A stretch of 64,000 bases of DNA. Source: Notospermus geniculatus. Lineage: Eukaryota; Nemertea; Pilidiophora; Heteronemertea; Lineidae. The number at the start of each line of letters is the position of its first letter. Position 1 is the first letter of the stretch. Shown here piece by piece: positions 52,191 to 62,705 of this stretch. The notes under the pieces were generated by a model. It ran no database searches. It saw only the letters and a list, made by a program, of their open reading frames with translations, and was not told the origin of the DNA. A program made the translations under genes and the position numbers. Where the stretch lies: the NCBI GenBank assembly GCA_002633025.1, contig NMRB01000872.1, positions 122,643 through 186,642 of the forward strand, read 5' to 3'.

Positions 52191-52660
52191 TTGGAAATGG
52201 GCAAGTATTGTTTGTGGTAACAAGTTGAAATGTATTCAGCATAAAAATCTTGAAATGAAATAGAAACGGGTTTCTAAGGTGAAAGTCATCCATCTTCTTA
52301 TGAAGAAGGAAGTTTTAGTTACCAGAACCTGACCACGAAACTTCACTCTTTCTTGGTCTTGTCTCATGGTCTACACCCCATCGTCCCTTTTCAATTCCAG
52401 ACAATCAAAGAGAAGATCACTATCGGTACAAAAGCAGGGCTATTTTGAGTCTTTTTTTAGCTCTACCATTGCCTAACAAAGCTCCTAGTGTTATCATTTG
52501 AGGGTCATAACATGACTTGAACAAACAAGAGGCCCATGGGCCTTGCGCTCAGCTGACTATGACCTGCCAACACAAGAGGCTGAAAGAGGGGAAATGAGAT
52601 ACAAGTAAGAATAGTACGTGTGCCTTTCTAATGGTTAGCAAGCAAAACGCTCCTCGGAAA
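52191..52660. other. Noncoding stretch
   Basis: No gene. It contains AAGAGGCCCATGGGCCTTG near 52528-52546, a motif common in dispersed repeats of marine invertebrates. Confidence 0.4.
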
Positions 52661-52693
52661 CCAATTCAGTGGAAAGGGGTTAATATCACTTGA

Positions 52694-53087
52694 GCTACGT
52701 TCACACACAATACGGATTTAAACCGAATTCCGAAGTGCGCATTCCGGAATTCGATTTATTCAGTGCGCATTAAAAACCGTCAGTTCACACTAGCGTTACA
52801 ATCCGATTCAGACCATAATCCGAACTAAACTGCGCCGTCTATGAACAGCAATATTAACTAAAGGGCAAACAGGTAACCACTGACCCAACTTCGTTGATTC
52901 GGATTAAACTGTTCAGACTACAAAGTTATTGCGGATTAGGTGGTGCGCACTAGCTAGCACGGATTAACAACCGTACTTGTTAGTGCGGATCTAATCCGAA
53001 CTACAGGGTTTCTGGTGTGACCTCTTATTCCGAATCAATGCGTTAGTACGGTTTAAGTCCGGATTAAACTGCTAGTGTGAACGCAGC
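52694..53087. mobile_element. MITE, 394 bp, inside the minisatellite
   Basis: Left end GCTACGTTCACAC; the right end reads GCTGCGTTCACACTAGC on the opposite strand. The whole interior is made of TCCGGATTAA, AATCCGAACT and AGTGCG words in both orientations, so it folds on itself. A target duplication is not clear. Confidence 0.7.
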
Positions 53088-53496
53088 ATTAGTGAATCGA
53101 AAAAAGATATCTTATCAGACCACTTGGGTAGGAAGGGGTTAATATTTCTTGGTGAATCGAGGTAGATGTCGTATTACACCCATTGGGTGGGATGGGGTTA
53201 ATATCATTTCATCACTCGAAAAAGATCAGACCACTTGGGTAGAAAGGGGTTAATATCACTTATTGAATCGAGATAGGTATAGTATTACACCCATTGGGTG
53301 GGAAGGGGTTAATATCACTCTGTGAATCGAAAATCTTATCAGTCCGTGACTTATCAGACCACTTGGGTAGGAAGGGGTTAATATTGCTTGGTGAATCGAG
53401 ATAGATATCGTATTGGGTGAGAAGGGGTTAAAATCACTTCATGAATCGAAAAAGATATCATCAGACCTCTTGGGTAGGAAGGAGTTAATAATGGGA

Positions 53497-53611
53497 CATA
53501 TGAATAAAGACTGGCAAATGCTTTTACTTCAGATTTGTACACATTGCGTACCGGTAGTGCATTTGTATTGCAAAATTCAAGTAAAAGCATTTGCTAGTCT
53601 TTATTCATATG
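53497..53611. mobile_element. Hairpin MITE, 115 bp, GCAAATGCTTTT family
   Basis: The arms start CATATGAATAAAGACTGGCA and are mirrored with one difference over ~33 bp. It shares GCAAATGCTTTT with the hairpin at 41240-41348. Confidence 0.72.
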
Positions 53612-53791
53612 ACTTGGGTGGGAAGGGGTCAATACCACATGTAGGCCTACATCCCTTGGTAAATCAATATGGAGCCTATTAGACCCCTTGGGATTGGGTG
53701 GGAAGGGGTTATGTTGAGGTTCTTAGTGAATCGAGAGAGACGTAGGCACATCCATGGTGAATAGGGGGCTAGGCCTAGCCTATAAAATCAT

Positions 53792-54182
53792 NTTTTTTTG
53801 ACTCGTTTGCGACAAATGCTTCACTGGGAGATCAGTGATGTCGCGGATGACATCACTGATCGACATCAAAGGTAATTATCGCATGCGACCTAGTAGTCGC
53901 ATCGGTAGTCGCCCCCATTTTAGTCGCTCGTGTGCGCCATGCTTTAGACCCGACGGTCGCCGGCGACGTCGCCGTCGGCAGTCTCGTCGGCAGTCGCCCA
54001 GATTTAGTCGCTCGTGTGCGCCGCCCTTTAAGGGCTCCGCACACTGGCGACTAAAATGGGGGCGACTACCTATGCGACTACTACGTCGCCTGCAATAATT
54101 ACCTTTGAGGTCGACCAGTGATGTTATCCACGACATCACTGACCTTCCAAATAAGCATTTGTCGCAAACGAGTCAACAAAAA
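53792..54182. mobile_element. MITE with ~150-bp inverted repeats
   Basis: TTTTTGACTCGTTTGCGACA on the left is mirrored at 54152-54182. The arms continue through ATCAGTGATGTC, AAGGTAATTATCG and TAGTCGCCCCCATTTTAGTC. Within the arms smaller dyads of CATCACTGA occur. One ambiguous base lies at 53792. Confidence 0.75.
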
Positions 54183-54800
54183 CTAAAAAAACTAAAAATA
54201 TGTTCAGTCGCCTCTGTGGTCGCAAGGGCGGTCGCCTAGAAAATCGCTCGAAAAATCGCCAGTCTGCGGAGCCCTTTAGTGAAATACCGTCTGTAATCTA
54301 AAATTCAGCTTTTGAGCAGTTAACATTACAGTACACCCTCGCTATAAAGTACCTTTTACGATCAAGTACGGTATAGCGAGGGTCTACTCTACTCTTATCA
54401 CCTTTTCACTTGCTTCAATGAAACAAGTGACCCCCAAAACTATAGGGACGAGGTATTACATGGCACATATTAATTCTATGGGCAACTCAAAACGGAATAC
54501 CAGCAAATTCAGCCGCCATTTTTTTAAAAATGGCCACTGTACTGACTGAAAACAGCGTCAAATGTAAAAACTATTGACGGATTCGGATTCAGCATTAAAT
54601 TTCGCCTCAGAAATCACTTGTTTTGAAAAAAAAAAGATATTTGCCCTACCCTAGCAATAGACCGACGCCGAGCTAAATATAGACCAGCGGGCGTCATGAT
54701 GGTTTTATGCATTTGCTTGCGTTTGTCCTAGTAACAACGCGATTGGCGTTCGCGTTGGCGTTTCGGGGGATTTGCGAAAACTCTCTAATGGCACACTTAC
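54183..54800. other. Noncoding stretch; probably intron of the FN3 gene
   Basis: It includes a 12-bp stem ACCCTCGCTATA/TATAGCGAGGGT (54335-54382) around a 20-bp-odd loop. No coding exon supported. Confidence 0.45.
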
Positions 54801-55112
54801 CTGACGCGTTAGTTATAACGTTCAGAACTCGTTCTTGTCCTGCCCCAGCCCAGTTCACTGCCCGCACCTTGAAATCATAGGAGCAATAAGAGCACGTGTT
54901 CAGGGTGTATTCAAGTTCGGGTCCTTTAGTTTCCTTGCGAATCCAAGACGGCTTCTTCACTGGACATCCGTCGGTTTCCTCTCCATACCGTAGATGTTTG
55001 TATTCGACTACGTAGTGTTTTATCACGCCGTTCGGGGCCGAGGGTGGTGTCCACTTTATTTTAACGGAAGTAGCTGATTTCTCCAAACTGATGCTACCAA
55101 CTTGGCCAGAGG
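54801..55112 (-). CDS. Fibronectin type III domain exon of a minus-strand surface/secreted protein gene
   Basis: Read on the minus strand, a TTATCCAG acceptor and a GTAAGT donor bound a 312-bp exon in phase 1-1. It encodes one FN3 domain: VKIKWTPPSAPNGVIKHYVV, then the strand YTLNTCSYCSYDFKVRAVNW and AGQERVLNVITNAS. Two CxxC-type cysteines are unusual extras. The phase matches the exon at 59712-60119, so they belong to one gene. Later exons must lie to the left, beyond or among the zinc-finger cluster, and were not found. Confidence 0.75.
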
Positions 55113-55156
55113 CTGGATAAAAGGTTAAGGATTAGTTACGCCAATGTAATTAAAAT

Positions 55157-55512
55157 TAGAGGTTTCCCACGTGACGTCATAGCTCAAAATCTCCGCCATC
55201 TTGGCCGTCAAATGACGCAATGTCACAGCATCAACACAGCGTTCAGCACGCAGTTTTAACGTTGTCGGCAGTCGTCGACCTCTTCTACAGCAAGCCGTAT
55301 GGACGATTCGCTTTGTTTTCAACACGGTTTTCACGCCAGACCAACTACTTATGCTCAGAAACTGTGAGAGGTAAAGTGATTTTGTTGAGTTGTATGCTCC
55401 CAGTGGTCTGTACGGGCCGCTAAACTTTTGAACCGAGAACAAGATGGCAGCCTCCATGGCTTCATTTTGACGGCTAATATGGCGGCCGTGTGGCGTCAGT
55501 GGGAAACCTCTA
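55157..55512. mobile_element. MITE, 356 bp, TAGAGGTTTCCCAC ends
   Basis: TAGAGGTTTCCCACGTGACG at the left end and its near reverse complement (GTGGGAAACCTCTA region) at 55490-55512. The long minus-strand open frame across it has repeat composition and is not a gene. Confidence 0.62.
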
Positions 55513-57772
55513 TAGTGATTGATAAAGTAACAATTCAGCATGGCCAGAAAAAAATAACAACCCAATACGTCATCGTTGGATTTGTCTCTTTTCCTGTTTA
55601 TCTCTTTGTATTGATATGTGCACAGCTTTAGTGAAAACTTTAAAGCAAACTGGCCGGGCCAGTCAAGTTTTCTGAATAGAGGATCGAACGCCGCCATCTT
55701 GAATCTATTACGGTACTCACTGTGGGAATATATTGCCTACCAAGTGCATATTTGCACAACTCCTGAGGCTTTTCTGCCTTCGAATACTGTGGTCAACTGC
55801 AAATCTCGGCTTAACTAGGGATGTAATCCACTAAAATACGAAATTTGTAATTTTGAAATTTGAATTTCGTGGGCCAGGAAATTATTCTTAGTGTCATTTT
55901 CGACTGCCGCGACTTACTCCCTTTAAAGAGAAAGAAGCCGCATTGGTGGTCTTACCATTTTGTTCCGCCCTTTGCTCGGGAATCGTAGTGCCATTGCAGG
56001 CAAGGGAAAGTGAGCTGTTAGCTGAAATTTAAAGCAAACGAACCAATTATTCTTCCAGTATTGTTGCTGACTATCTTCGATTCAATGAAAGTAGTTATGC
56101 TAAGGCTAGGGCTAAGAATCCAACGCGAATTTCTCGCCGCAACTTGTTTGTTTCCGCGGTGTTGCTCATGAACAAAGGATGCGGCATCGCACCGCTCGAA
56201 ATCCGCGTGAATTCAGGCCCGTTTCCACTAGAGCGATATTGCGGCGAGCGGTGCGTTTTTCACAGGGGTTTGGATAATCCTTCGATGGTTTAACAATACA
56301 TAGCCTGTTGATTGTCTCAGTGCCTTTGAACCGCTGCGGAAACCACTGTAGTGGAAACAGACATTTAGGTTGTGTACTCATGAAATAAATGTTGTTATGC
56401 GTAGGATTGGCGTAGTCCTTTAACCCAAACTAAGCAGAAGTACGAAACACTGCGCCCCTCCATACGTAACACTACGCCAGCCGCAAAGGCTTTTTAGCTG
56501 AGCTGACCAAAGGTCAGCAGAGCTAGTCAAATAACTATTCAGTGGCGTCACGCGTCAGTCCGTCACTCCAGACGTCAAACTATGCCCGACGTTTTGTAAC
56601 CGTAATAGCTAGAGACTCCAAATTTCATCTGACGGTAGCCCTGGGTGAACTCTGCTTGGAAACATAAAATGAGCGCGATTTGACCTCTATTAGGCTCTCC
56701 AGGGGGCGTTTCACATAAAATGAAATATTGCAGTTTCTCAGCCCCTGTGATAAATATGTGGACAAAATGTGACAGGGATAGATAGGCTGATATTCTCTAC
56801 ATCAGGTCAAAGGGAATTACATGTAAATGCCAGATTTGTCCACCAGAGGGCGCTATTCAACAAAATGAAAAAGTGGGTTATTTGAATTTCCCGCACTTTG
56901 AAGTTCCAAATTATGCATGAGTAACTCAGTGACTGGTGCCCTGTCCGACCTACATATAACCAGTGGAAACACTGAGACTGGACTAATACAATGTTGAACC
57001 CTATAGCTGACCAAAAAGGCCACCATGCTTTTCATCACTTAAGAAGTTCAACGAGCTGTTATAACATACTTCAACTCATTCGTTTATGTGTGGCAACAGC
57101 CTCAATGCTTAATTGGTAACTTAGATCATTCAAATAGATAGATTTGAACAGTCTCCTCGAGCATGCATTCACACAAAATCAAGATCAACCTTGCCTCCAT
57201 GAATTAGTGTTGTGGTCTCATTGACCAATGTGGCATCCAGGATGCCAAGTAGCTTGTGTTAATACCTGGAGTGATGTTGGTAATAGCATCTTCTGAATGC
57301 ATGTTGGGCTCACAGTATTGTAGCCCCAGTCAAATTGGTCAGGTTTGTTTTGTGTTAAGGGATTATGGTTGGGAGGATTATGTTACCGTATTATTGCAAC
57401 TGAGTGAGCCATTGTGTGATGTAGGGTTTTAGGCGGGAGAGGATTGGTTTTAGGCCAGAACACCAGTTTCTGGGCATCATAGGAGAAGGTTGTGTGCATG
57501 TGTAAATATTCGATGTGAAGGTTTGATAGAGAGAAGATGGAATAAATTGTTGATTGTTAGCCAAACGATATCCGTCTTCCGTTTGCTGCATAACTGCATG
57601 GTAACACATCGTTACAATATCATCATGACACAGATAACCGATAAATATTGTCTGTCTGAAATCTAGGCCTGTGCCTGTTCCAGTTCCAGTTCCAGTTCTC
57701 ATGTGAAAAATGACATGACCACAGGGCTGCCTCAGAATTGTCTACTTGACTGTTTGAGTGGGATTTATTTAA

Positions 57773-58099
57773 CCCTTTCACTGCCAATGTCGCATTACTG
57801 CGACATAAAACAGTTCCCTTAATTGACAGCATTCTGACAGGCTGCTTAATAGATCGTCGATAGTAGTACTAGGCGCCACCGTAAGATGGCGTGGTATATG
57901 CGCTATCATTTGAGACGTATTTTGAGGTTAGGCCGTGAGACATGCCCATTTATTTTTCATTTTCGTAGCGTAGTTCTGGTAACTAAACATTTCCTCCTGT
58001 TTTATATAAAGATGGACATGCTGAACACATTCAGCTTGTTACCGCACGATAAAACCTGCACATTTCCAAGATGGCCGCCGTTTTTAGGGGCGAAAGGGA
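57773..58099. mobile_element. piggyBac-like MITE with TTAA target, 327 bp
   Basis: TTAA (57769-57772) then CCCTTTCACTGCC; the other end reads GGCGAAAGGGA before TTAA (58100-58103). The termini match the piggyBac style seen at 36719 and 39125. Confidence 0.62.
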
Positions 58100-58195
58100 T
58101 TAACAGTAGGGGTCAAAAATTTGATGTCTTCAAATCATAGCAGCATGGGTATCAAATTAAAGGTCTCAGTGAGTACAACAATATGGCATGGGTTT
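58078..58195 (+). repeat. Dispersed repeat, partner of 52065-52190
   Basis: Same sequence order as the minus-strand copy at 52065-52190. It overlaps the right end of the piggyBac-like MITE, so both may belong to a larger element. Confidence 0.6.
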
Positions 58196-58334
58196 CATCC
58201 CCACAAATGTTTACAGCAACCCTTGAGGAGGTCAAAAAGGGCCACAAATCCGATTTTTTACCCCTTCTCACACGTTCCACGAGGGCTGCAGGTGAATGAA
58301 AATAATTTTTTTGGCATTGTTCTCATAGAGCTCC

Positions 58335-58464
58335 AAAATGATACCCATGATGACATCCTTTGGGTAACAGTTTTCAAGATCCTGAATTTGGACCCTTTTT
58401 GGGCCCTTTTTTAGGATCTCGAAAACTGTCACCCAAAGGGTGCCATCATGGGTATCAATTTTAA
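58335..58464. repeat. Hairpin with ~60-bp arms
   Basis: AAAATGATACCCATGATG (58335 on) is mirrored at the far end, and the arms meet around GGACCC/GGGCCC at about 58395-58405. Several mismatches. No coding capacity. Confidence 0.65.
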
Positions 58465-59040
58465 ATTTTCAGCTAAACGTGTCAGCTACAGTGGTAATTT
58501 TTTTTGAAATTACAAAAAATCCAAGATGGCGGCTCCTGGTGACGTCATATATGCAAATTAGTCGGAAAAAAAGTCATTAGGATAAAGCTTAGACCATCCC
58601 CCACAAAGTATTCCTATCTTCCTAAGGAAAACACTACATGCTTTATAGCAACAGATAATTAGATTTCAGTGACTAATTTCTGAAAAATCCTTTGGCAGCA
58701 AAATGCCGAAATAGGCATTTTTTGATATTTCAAACAGAAATGTTGCAGGTATTGGTCAGTCAGGCAAGTGAATGAAGAAAGAAAATTTGAAATAGGAAGA
58801 TTTTTTCAAAAACTGTGAAAAAGGTAATTTTATAAAATGCAATTTTCTGTTATCTTAACTCGTTAAACTTGCTTTTGGCAATTACGCTAACATGTTGCTA
58901 CAGATGCGCGATGCCGCGACCATTGTTTGTTTCCGCGGCATTGGTCATGGACAAAGGATGCAGCATCGCATCGCTCGAAACTCGCTTGACACGTCAATGC
59001 ATCGCATGCGATATCGCATTCGGTGTATTCGTAGCCTTAA

Positions 59041-59574
59041 AGGTTACCTGAAAGGAATTCATCCACTTTTGGTTTTCTGCGTAATACTGTAGAGCATTAA
59101 TCAGGCAGCCTGCATGACACTGACAACCGCATGAAAATCGGATCACTCATTTCCAAGTTCCAAGAATTTAAAAAGGATGACTACACACCCTGGCAACCAT
59201 ATGTCAGGCAGCGGAGAACAGCACATTTGATGTCCTTGAATTTTTTAAACATATAAAAAACATTAAAATAACACAAAAAAACTTGGGCAGTTAGGTGTGG
59301 TTTTGATGTACATGTATTTTTCTTGTTCCGTCAGTCGTATTGCAGTTATTTTCTTAATATTGATTCTGAGGGCAATATTTTGATTTTTGGATAGAATATT
59401 TGACCTCATGAATCCACGCATGGACAGCCATGGATACCAAGTTGTTTGGTTGCCATGTAAATTTGATATAACACTCTAATTAATAGTCTAATCTTCATGC
59501 AACTTGCACTGAATTGTTTTTTACTCGAACCGCTTTTCAGAGAAAAAAAATCATGAATGCCTTTCAGGTAACCT
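59041..59574. mobile_element. Kolobok- or piggyBac-like MITE, 534 bp, TTAA target
   Basis: TTAA (59037-59040) then AGGTTACCTGAAAGG; the other end reads CCTTTCAGGTAACCT then TTAA (59575-59578). Terminal AGG and a TTAA target suggest Kolobok; piggyBac cannot be excluded. Confidence 0.72.
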
Positions 59575-59711
59575 TTAATGTCAATCTAAACTCCGAATGT
59601 TAAGCCCTGAGTGGGTGGAGCGTCCCAGAAGAGAAGTTGACAATAAGACTAAGGTGAGATGGGAGAAGTGCACGGTGTGCAATAAGATGAAAGCAATAAA
59701 TTTAAACATAC

Positions 59712-60119
59712 TGAATTGACTTGACGGTTCAATCTCAGTACCTTCGAAATAGATTCTGAACATTCCACTGCCGGGTCCTTGCTTGGGGTTTGGTTCGACC
59801 TTGATTTCAAAGTCTTGCTTTGCTAGTCCAGTCAAGCTTATAATTTCGTGCTTGCTGTGCATGTATTCGTTCTTTCGAAGCGTCTTTTCTCGGATATTTC
59901 CATCCCATAATATGGTCAGGATGTAGGTTGATCTAGAAGCGTCCAAAACACTGACTGATATATTCGTTGTCGAACGTAGGTCGACACGGCAGGAACAATT
60001 CATGGATGAGTAACTCCAGTTACCATCTTTGTCGCGTTCTTCTTGGTTCGTTAGAATGTACCCAAATTGGCTGGACTTCAGAGTTACCTCCTCGATGTAA
60101 CAAGAGCCACTGGTTCCAG
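59712..60119 (-). CDS. Exon 2 of the minus-strand surface/secreted protein gene (cysteine-containing beta-rich domain)
   Basis: The minus-strand exon starts after TTTAAG at 60119 and ends at a GTATGT donor below 59712: 408 bp, phase 1-1. It encodes a strand-rich domain: SGSCYIEEVTLKSSQFGYIL, then NCSCRVDLRSTTNISVSVLD and GMFRIYFEGTEIEPSSQF. Three cysteines and the overall length are reminiscent of CUB-like domains, but I cannot assign it. Its first two bases complete the alanine codon left by the signal-peptide exon. Ahead of the FN3 exon it makes a modular extracellular protein. Confidence 0.68.
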
Positions 60120-60162
60120 CTTAAACGAGAAAAAAGGAAACATTCTATTTTATCGAAAGTTC

Positions 60163-60338
60163 AAACCCGAATGTGGAACTAACCTGTGTAAGGATACGGG
60201 TCCAACAAAGAGAATCAGCACAAACTCTAGACGAATCCACCGTAAAGCGTGTGCACAAGTAAATCCAAGATACAGAATAGCACAAAATTGACACCGACCC
60301 GTATCCTTACACAGGTATAGTTCATGCACATTCGGGTT
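60163..60338. repeat. Inverted repeat in intron 1 of the FN3 gene
   Basis: AAACCCGAATGTGGAACTAA and CTGTGTAAGGATACGGGTC on the left are mirrored at 60295-60338 with a few differences. It adjoins a divergent copy of the 30795 repeat family (60388-60485). Confidence 0.6.
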
Positions 60339-60712
60339 TCAGCTCAGTCTTTTCTAGAGTTTCAGATTGTAAAGTTCCACTTGAAAAAGACCCCGGTTGG
60401 GGTCGAAAATTCGTGAATTCTGGAGATTGACTTCTTGCTTATTATCATTTTGTGTGTCAATTTTGTGCTATTCTGTATCTTGGATTATCGAAAGTTCAAA
60501 TATATTTCTCCTTGTTCAGCGTTCAGAATGTTTATCGAAAGATTGCTGTCTTCAAGAAAACTAGCATCAATCTATCCCCACGGTTTTGGAGAATTTACAC
60601 TTGTTTCATTTTCTTTGATACAATGTAGGCCTACCATAGCAAAATCACAAGTTCACCACAAAATTTAATATGGAAGCATCTCTTTGAATCCCACGTGTAT
60701 TAGGCTACTTAC

Positions 60713-60767
60713 CGAGAAAGTATAGGGCCACGAGAATGCCCAAGTTGAGCCTGGGTAGCCATTCCAT
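60713..60767 (-). CDS. Signal-peptide exon (first coding exon) of the surface/secreted protein gene
   Basis: ATG at 60767-60765 on the minus strand opens MEWLPRLNLGILVALYFLG and runs into a GTAAGT donor at 60712. A short charged/polar start and a hydrophobic core give a convincing signal peptide, directing the product to the secretory pathway. The exon ends in phase 1, exactly as needed by the exon at 60119. Confidence 0.72.
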
Positions 60768-62705
60768 ATCCAAGGAGGCCCCTCAGTTCACATGCAGCTA
60801 TTACAATGTCAGAGTACAGGATGAAAGACATCGAGATGGGATGGTTTAATTGAATGTGCGGAACAGTTACTTCCGGGTGAACACAGACGGGAACTATAAT
60901 CACCTGAGATCGTGCATGAACGGGAAACTGCTTCAGCATGTTTTGATCTCATCAGTATCATTGGCAAATGAACACACAGGACGTATCATGTACATGTACA
61001 TGTAGGCACTACAGTACGTTCATGACAAAATACGGTAGGCCTATGACATGTCTCACTGCATTTTTAGCTCACCTGGTGAGCTCTACGGTGGTGCAGCGTC
61101 CGTCGTGATGGTCGTCGTCCGTCGCGTCCGATGGTACTGTCACACCTTGCCGGATGGCGTTAACGGACGTCCGACGGAGCAAAAGGAAATTATCCGGTGG
61201 TGATGGTCGTCTCCGTTGCCGCTGGAGACCCTCACGAACGGAAGAAAATAGAGGACCACCAGGGTGTACGTTGCTATCAGTTCGGGACCCGTTACGTCTA
61301 CGCTAGTAACACTGTTTTTATCCTGAAGTCATCAGTTTTGTCCTGCGGATCCCGTTACGCATCCATCATTCAATCTGACCTTCATCAGTCTCCATGCGTT
61401 CCTTATCAGGTAATCGTCCGCTGAACATACGGTACACCTGCGGTTCAACCGTTGCGAGTCAGTAGCAGTCCGACCGCGAGTCAAACGCCACCGGACGTCA
61501 ACGAATGCGAACTGACAAATGTACAGGGCGAGCAACGAACGAGTTCAGAACAAAACAAATGCACAGCGCACAACAACCGTACAAAGAGCAGACGCTTTGT
61601 CCGGTGGCGTCCGTTCTAAGTTTTATGCATGCACAAAACTTTCCGCCGGAACATACATGTAGTGTGCTGGGGTTTTTTCTTAGAGGAGGCCTACAGTCAG
61701 ACGAGCCAAAGTTTGTTTAGTCAGAAATTTCGTGGCAATGATGGTATATTTCAGAATCAGGAGGTAACAGGTGCCAAGTCGCAAAAGTATCCACTGTAAT
61801 TAACCACCATCAGATTCCATTGTACCAACCTATTTTTCAGTAAAGAACAGTACAAAACCGTGCGGATAAACAATTCTAAGCAAAAAGAACATATTGTTCA
61901 TTAGATACCACTGCAAGAACATAGTTTGCTACCAAATGTATATTCTCATTTCAGAAGATTCTTCAATGTATCCACAGTAATCAGAATAGCACCTCATGTT
62001 TTGTAATGAGAACGGACCTCGCCTGACAAGGTACGCATTTCCCGAACGAGAAACGGACAGGAAACGCATGCGAACGAAAATGAGCATCCTCAATAACCTA
62101 TAATAGTGGGTGAAATCATGCCTCTACCGTTACCACAGGCAGAGATATTTCGAATTATCAAGTTTGACATACCAAAATCTCATGATATTTCGAACACCCG
62201 GACACTTGAGGCACATTGTGTGTGTACAGGGCAGGGCGTCATGACGTCATGCATGGGTAGGGGCTTAGGCATTGTACAGCGTGTCGCAGTAAACTGGTGC
62301 CCGTCTAGACGACCGCCTGTGACTTGAGGCTGAGAATTTTAACATAGTCCAATCCTTGGATAAGCAGGCATGAACTAAGAATTGATTCATGTTGCTCAGT
62401 AGTATGACGAGTTATCTGAAATGAAAATATCAAATTCGTGACATCGATATCACCATGACCCCACTATCTCAGGTCAAAAAAGTAATCAGTCCATTGGATT
62501 CCTAGGGTATGAAAACCTAAGGTTAGAACCTATTTCCATTGCACTACATGTAGGTGTTAAAGGAGCCGAGTTATGGCATCAGATAAAAGTGTGACGGACA
62601 AAATATTATCATGATGGAAGCATCTGAGGTTGAAAATTATTGGCTTATTGGATTGCCCAGGTTGACAAACCAAGGGGTATGATTTGTTTTCAAGGCTGTA
62701 GCTGT
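60768..62705. other. Intergenic stretch between two minus-strand genes
   Basis: The promoter of the FN3 gene should lie just right of 60767; no clear core motif is seen. TTAGCTCACCTGGTGAGCT (about 61064-61083) is a short dyad common in repeats of marine invertebrates. GTCCG/CGGAC-rich DNA follows to about 61500. No gene supported. Confidence 0.4.

Larger units (their letters stand above)
52663..53740. repeat. Minisatellite, ~60-65-bp units around GGAAGGGGTTAATATCACT
   Basis: Units repeat the frame GTGAATCGA...ACCACTTGGGTAGGAAGG or ...ATTACACCCATTGGGTGGG, alternating in two types, at least eight times. The array is interrupted by two inverted-repeat elements (52694-53087 and 53497-53611). Confidence 0.8.
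55113..59711 (-). other. Intron of the FN3 gene, repeat-filled
   Basis: 4.6 kb between the FN3 exon and the preceding exon, carrying at least four inverted-repeat elements listed separately. A ~70-bp word with TTTGTTTCCGCGG and ACAAAGGATGC occurs twice (56145-56208 and 58921-58987). I see no further exon, though a short one could be missed. Confidence 0.5.

Noticed and set aside
53853-54139. Arginine-rich open frames on both strands
   Set aside because: They fall in the arms of the 53792-54182 MITE and reflect its GTCGCC composition.
55125-55697. Long minus-strand open frame of 190 residues
   Set aside because: It runs across a MITE with inverted ends (55157-55512) and mixed repeat sequence; there is no domain, and it lies inside the intron of a same-strand gene.
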